This document shows, one piece after another, positions 5,555-6,765 of a DNA stretch of 6,765 bases. The DNA lies in contig DGUF01000036.1 of the NCBI GenBank assembly GCA_002394525.1, positions 1 to 6,765 on the forward strand, given 5' to 3'. The notes beneath the pieces are model-generated. The model ran no database searches. It saw only the letters and a list, made by a program, of their open reading frames with translations, and was not told the origin of the DNA. The DNA is from Lachnospiraceae bacterium UBA4317 (GTDB taxonomy: Bacteria > Bacillota_A > Clostridia > Lachnospirales > Lachnospiraceae). A program made the position numbers and the translations under genes. Numbering within the stretch: the stretch's first letter is position 1; each line of letters opens with the position of its first letter.

Positions 5555-6765
5555 TCAGCCGCTTGTTCTCTTGATCGCCTGGACATCCCGGATGGCCTGC
5601 AGGCGGGTCGTGATATCATGCAGCTCCTGTCTGCTCTTGACCTCGAAGCCCAGGGTCAGGGTGGCGATCCCCTGCCGGCCGGTCGTGGAGCTGATCCGGA
5701 GGATGCTGATATCCTTTTCGGAAAACACCTTGGTCAGGTCGTTGAGCAGGCCGCTCCTGTCCCTGGCGTAAATCTTGATCTCGACAAGGAAGCCCTCCTC
5801 CTTGGCGCCCTCGGCGCCCTCGATCCAGGAGGCCTCGATCAGGCGGTCCTGCTCGATATCCGGAAGGTTGTTGACATTGCTGCAGTCCTTCCTGTGGATG
5901 GAGATCCCTCTCCCCCTGGTGATGAAACCTACGATCTCATCGCCGGGGACCGGATTGCAGCACTTGGAAAAGCGGATGGCCAGGCCCTCCGCCCCCTTGA
6001 CGACCACCGATCCTGTCCCCGTCCCCCGGTGGATATGCTGGGGACTGTTCTGGACCTGGTGGATGATCTCCTCGCTGGTGAGCTGGTGCTTGTGGTCCTC
6101 CGCGTAGAGGTCGGCCAGCTTGTTGACGATCTGGCCCTCCTTCATGCCGCCGTGGCCGACAGCCGCCAGCAGGGACTCCCAGTCCCTGAAGCCGTACTTG
6201 CGGAGGATGTATTCCTGGTAGACAGGCTTGATCAGCTCATGCATATGGAGGCCGTGGGCCTTGGCATAGGCATAGATCAACTCCCTGCCCCTGATGATAT
6301 TTTCTTCTTTATTTTCCTTCTTGAACCACTGGTTGATCTTGTTCCGGGTCGAAGCGCTCCTGGCGAAGGTGAGCCAGTCCAAGCTGGGCCCCTTGGAATT
6401 GGAGCTGGTGATGATCTCGATCCGGTCGCCGTTCTTGATCTCATAGTCGATATTGACGATCTTGTCGTTGACACGGGCGCCGACCATGCGGTTGCCGACC
6501 GCGGTGTGGATGGCATAGGCGAAATCGACCGGCGTGGACCCGGCCGGCAGGTTCTTGACCTCGCCGCGGGGGGTGAAGCAGTAGACATCGTCGGAAAAGA
6601 GGTTGAGGTCGCTCTTGAGGATGTCCATAAACTCGCGGTTGTCGGACATGTCCTGCTGCCACTCCAGGATCTGGCGCAGCCAGGAGAGCTTCTTCTCCTC
6701 CTGGTTGCCGGTCACCGCGTGTCCGTTTGAAGCTTCCTTATACTTCCAGTGCGCCGCGATACCGT
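5555..6765 (-). CDS. relA: Bifunctional (p)ppGpp synthetase/hydrolase Rel, C-terminal part (5' end outside window)
   Basis: About 402 C-terminal residues of a protein usually 730-780 long; the frame is open to the window edge. The first visible residues, GIAAHWKYKE, are the end of the (p)ppGpp synthetase domain; the catalytic HD hydrolase and most of the synthetase lie outside. A TGS domain follows (about fragment residues 58-119), with DVYCFTPRGEV and the conserved His in YAIHTAVGN. After a helical region comes the zinc-finger/conserved-cysteine domain, with KCCNPVPGDEIVGFITRGRG and HRKDC (Cys268, Cys269, His290, Cys294). The C-terminal ACT domain (about 326-399) contains DRSGLLNDLTKVFSEKDI. 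These regulatory domains sense uncharged tRNA on the ribosome and set the balance between making and degrading (p)ppGpp. The GTG at 6713-6715 is an internal Val codon, not a start. It is followed at 67 bp by the MBL gene. Whether both catalytic activities are intact cannot be judged here; the bifunctional call rests on Firmicutes having a single long Rel. Confidence 0.96.
   Translation of the reverse strand, partial: GIAAHWKYKEASNGHAVTGNQEEKKLSWLRQILEWQQDMSDNREFMDILKSDLNLFSDDVYCFTPRGEVKNLPAGSTPVDFAYAIHTAVGNRMVGARVNDKIVNIDYEIKNGDRIEIITSSNSKGPSLDWLTFARSASTRNKINQWFKKENKEENIIRGRELIYAYAKAHGLHMHELIKPVYQEYILRKYGFRDWESLLAAVGHGGMKEGQIVNKLADLYAEDHKHQLTSEEIIHQVQNSPQHIHRGTGTGSVVVKGAEGLAIRFSKCCNPVPGDEIVGFITRGRGISIHRKDCSNVNNLPDIEQDRLIEASWIEGAEGAKEEGFLVEIKIYARDRSGLLNDLTKVFSEKDISILRISSTTGRQGIATLTLGFEVKSRQELHDITTRLQAIRDVQAIKRTSG

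Noticed and set aside
5488..5619. Extended N-terminus for the MBL hydrolase starting at 5619
   Set aside because: It would overlap the relA ACT domain codons and precede a well-placed AAAGGA for the ATG at 5487; MBL-fold proteins of this group start near the latter.
6713..6715. GTG as the relA start
   Set aside because: The frame continues upstream with GIAAHWKYKE, a conserved Rel synthetase-domain motif, so the codon is internal and the gene runs off the window.
4774..6730. Plus-strand open frames 4774-5505 and 5426-6730 opposite the MBL gene and relA
   Set aside because: Both are codon-register shadows of well-supported minus-strand genes and show no motif of their own.

Overview
This window carries five protein-coding genes, all on the minus strand, and all are recognisable housekeeping or regulatory genes. 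In transcription order, from high to low coordinates, they are: the C-terminal part of a bifunctional (p)ppGpp synthetase/hydrolase (relA, 5' end outside the window), a small glyoxalase II-like metallo-beta-lactamase-fold hydrolase, a HemZ-type radical SAM protein, DNA topoisomerase I (topA) and the GTP/branched-chain amino acid sensing repressor codY. The protein families point to a low-oxygen Firmicute of class Clostridia. The relA, MBL hydrolase and hemZ run is typical of clostridia, and the CodY and HemZ sequences look most like those of Lachnospiraceae. Base composition is high for that group, about 60% G+C by eye, with strong avoidance of TTA, CTA and TCA codons. The taxonomic placement is an inference.

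Layout: codY (4-798) is preceded by a 210-bp gap. That gap holds a good candidate intrinsic terminator for the upstream genes (964-1001), a 6-bp inverted repeat (872-892) and weak promoter-like elements. topA occupies 1009-3168, hemZ 3249-4724, the MBL hydrolase 4840-5487 and partial relA 5555-6765. The gaps between relA, MBL, hemZ and topA are short (67, 115 and 80 bp). They contain GC-rich hairpins without T-tracts and no clear promoter, so these four genes are probably co-transcribed, with codY as a separate or read-through unit. No stretch longer than 300 bases lacks a gene. I see no tRNA, rRNA, CRISPR array, insertion sequence, att site or origin.

How the genes relate: Rel controls (p)ppGpp and, indirectly, the GTP pool. 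CodY reads GTP and branched-chain amino acids to repress nutrient-scavenging genes. The two ends of the window therefore encode a signal producer and a receiver in the same nutritional circuit. TopA relaxes negative supercoils behind transcription. HemZ and the MBL hydrolase are long-standing neighbours of rel in clostridia, with poorly defined physiological roles. The arrangement looks like the junction of two conserved firmicute clusters, rel-MBL-hemZ and topA-codY. I found no evidence of a novel defence, mobile or biosynthetic system. The observations worth a second look concern gene order, intergenic RNA structure, the iron-sulfur motif of HemZ, a small TopA insert and word/codon bias.
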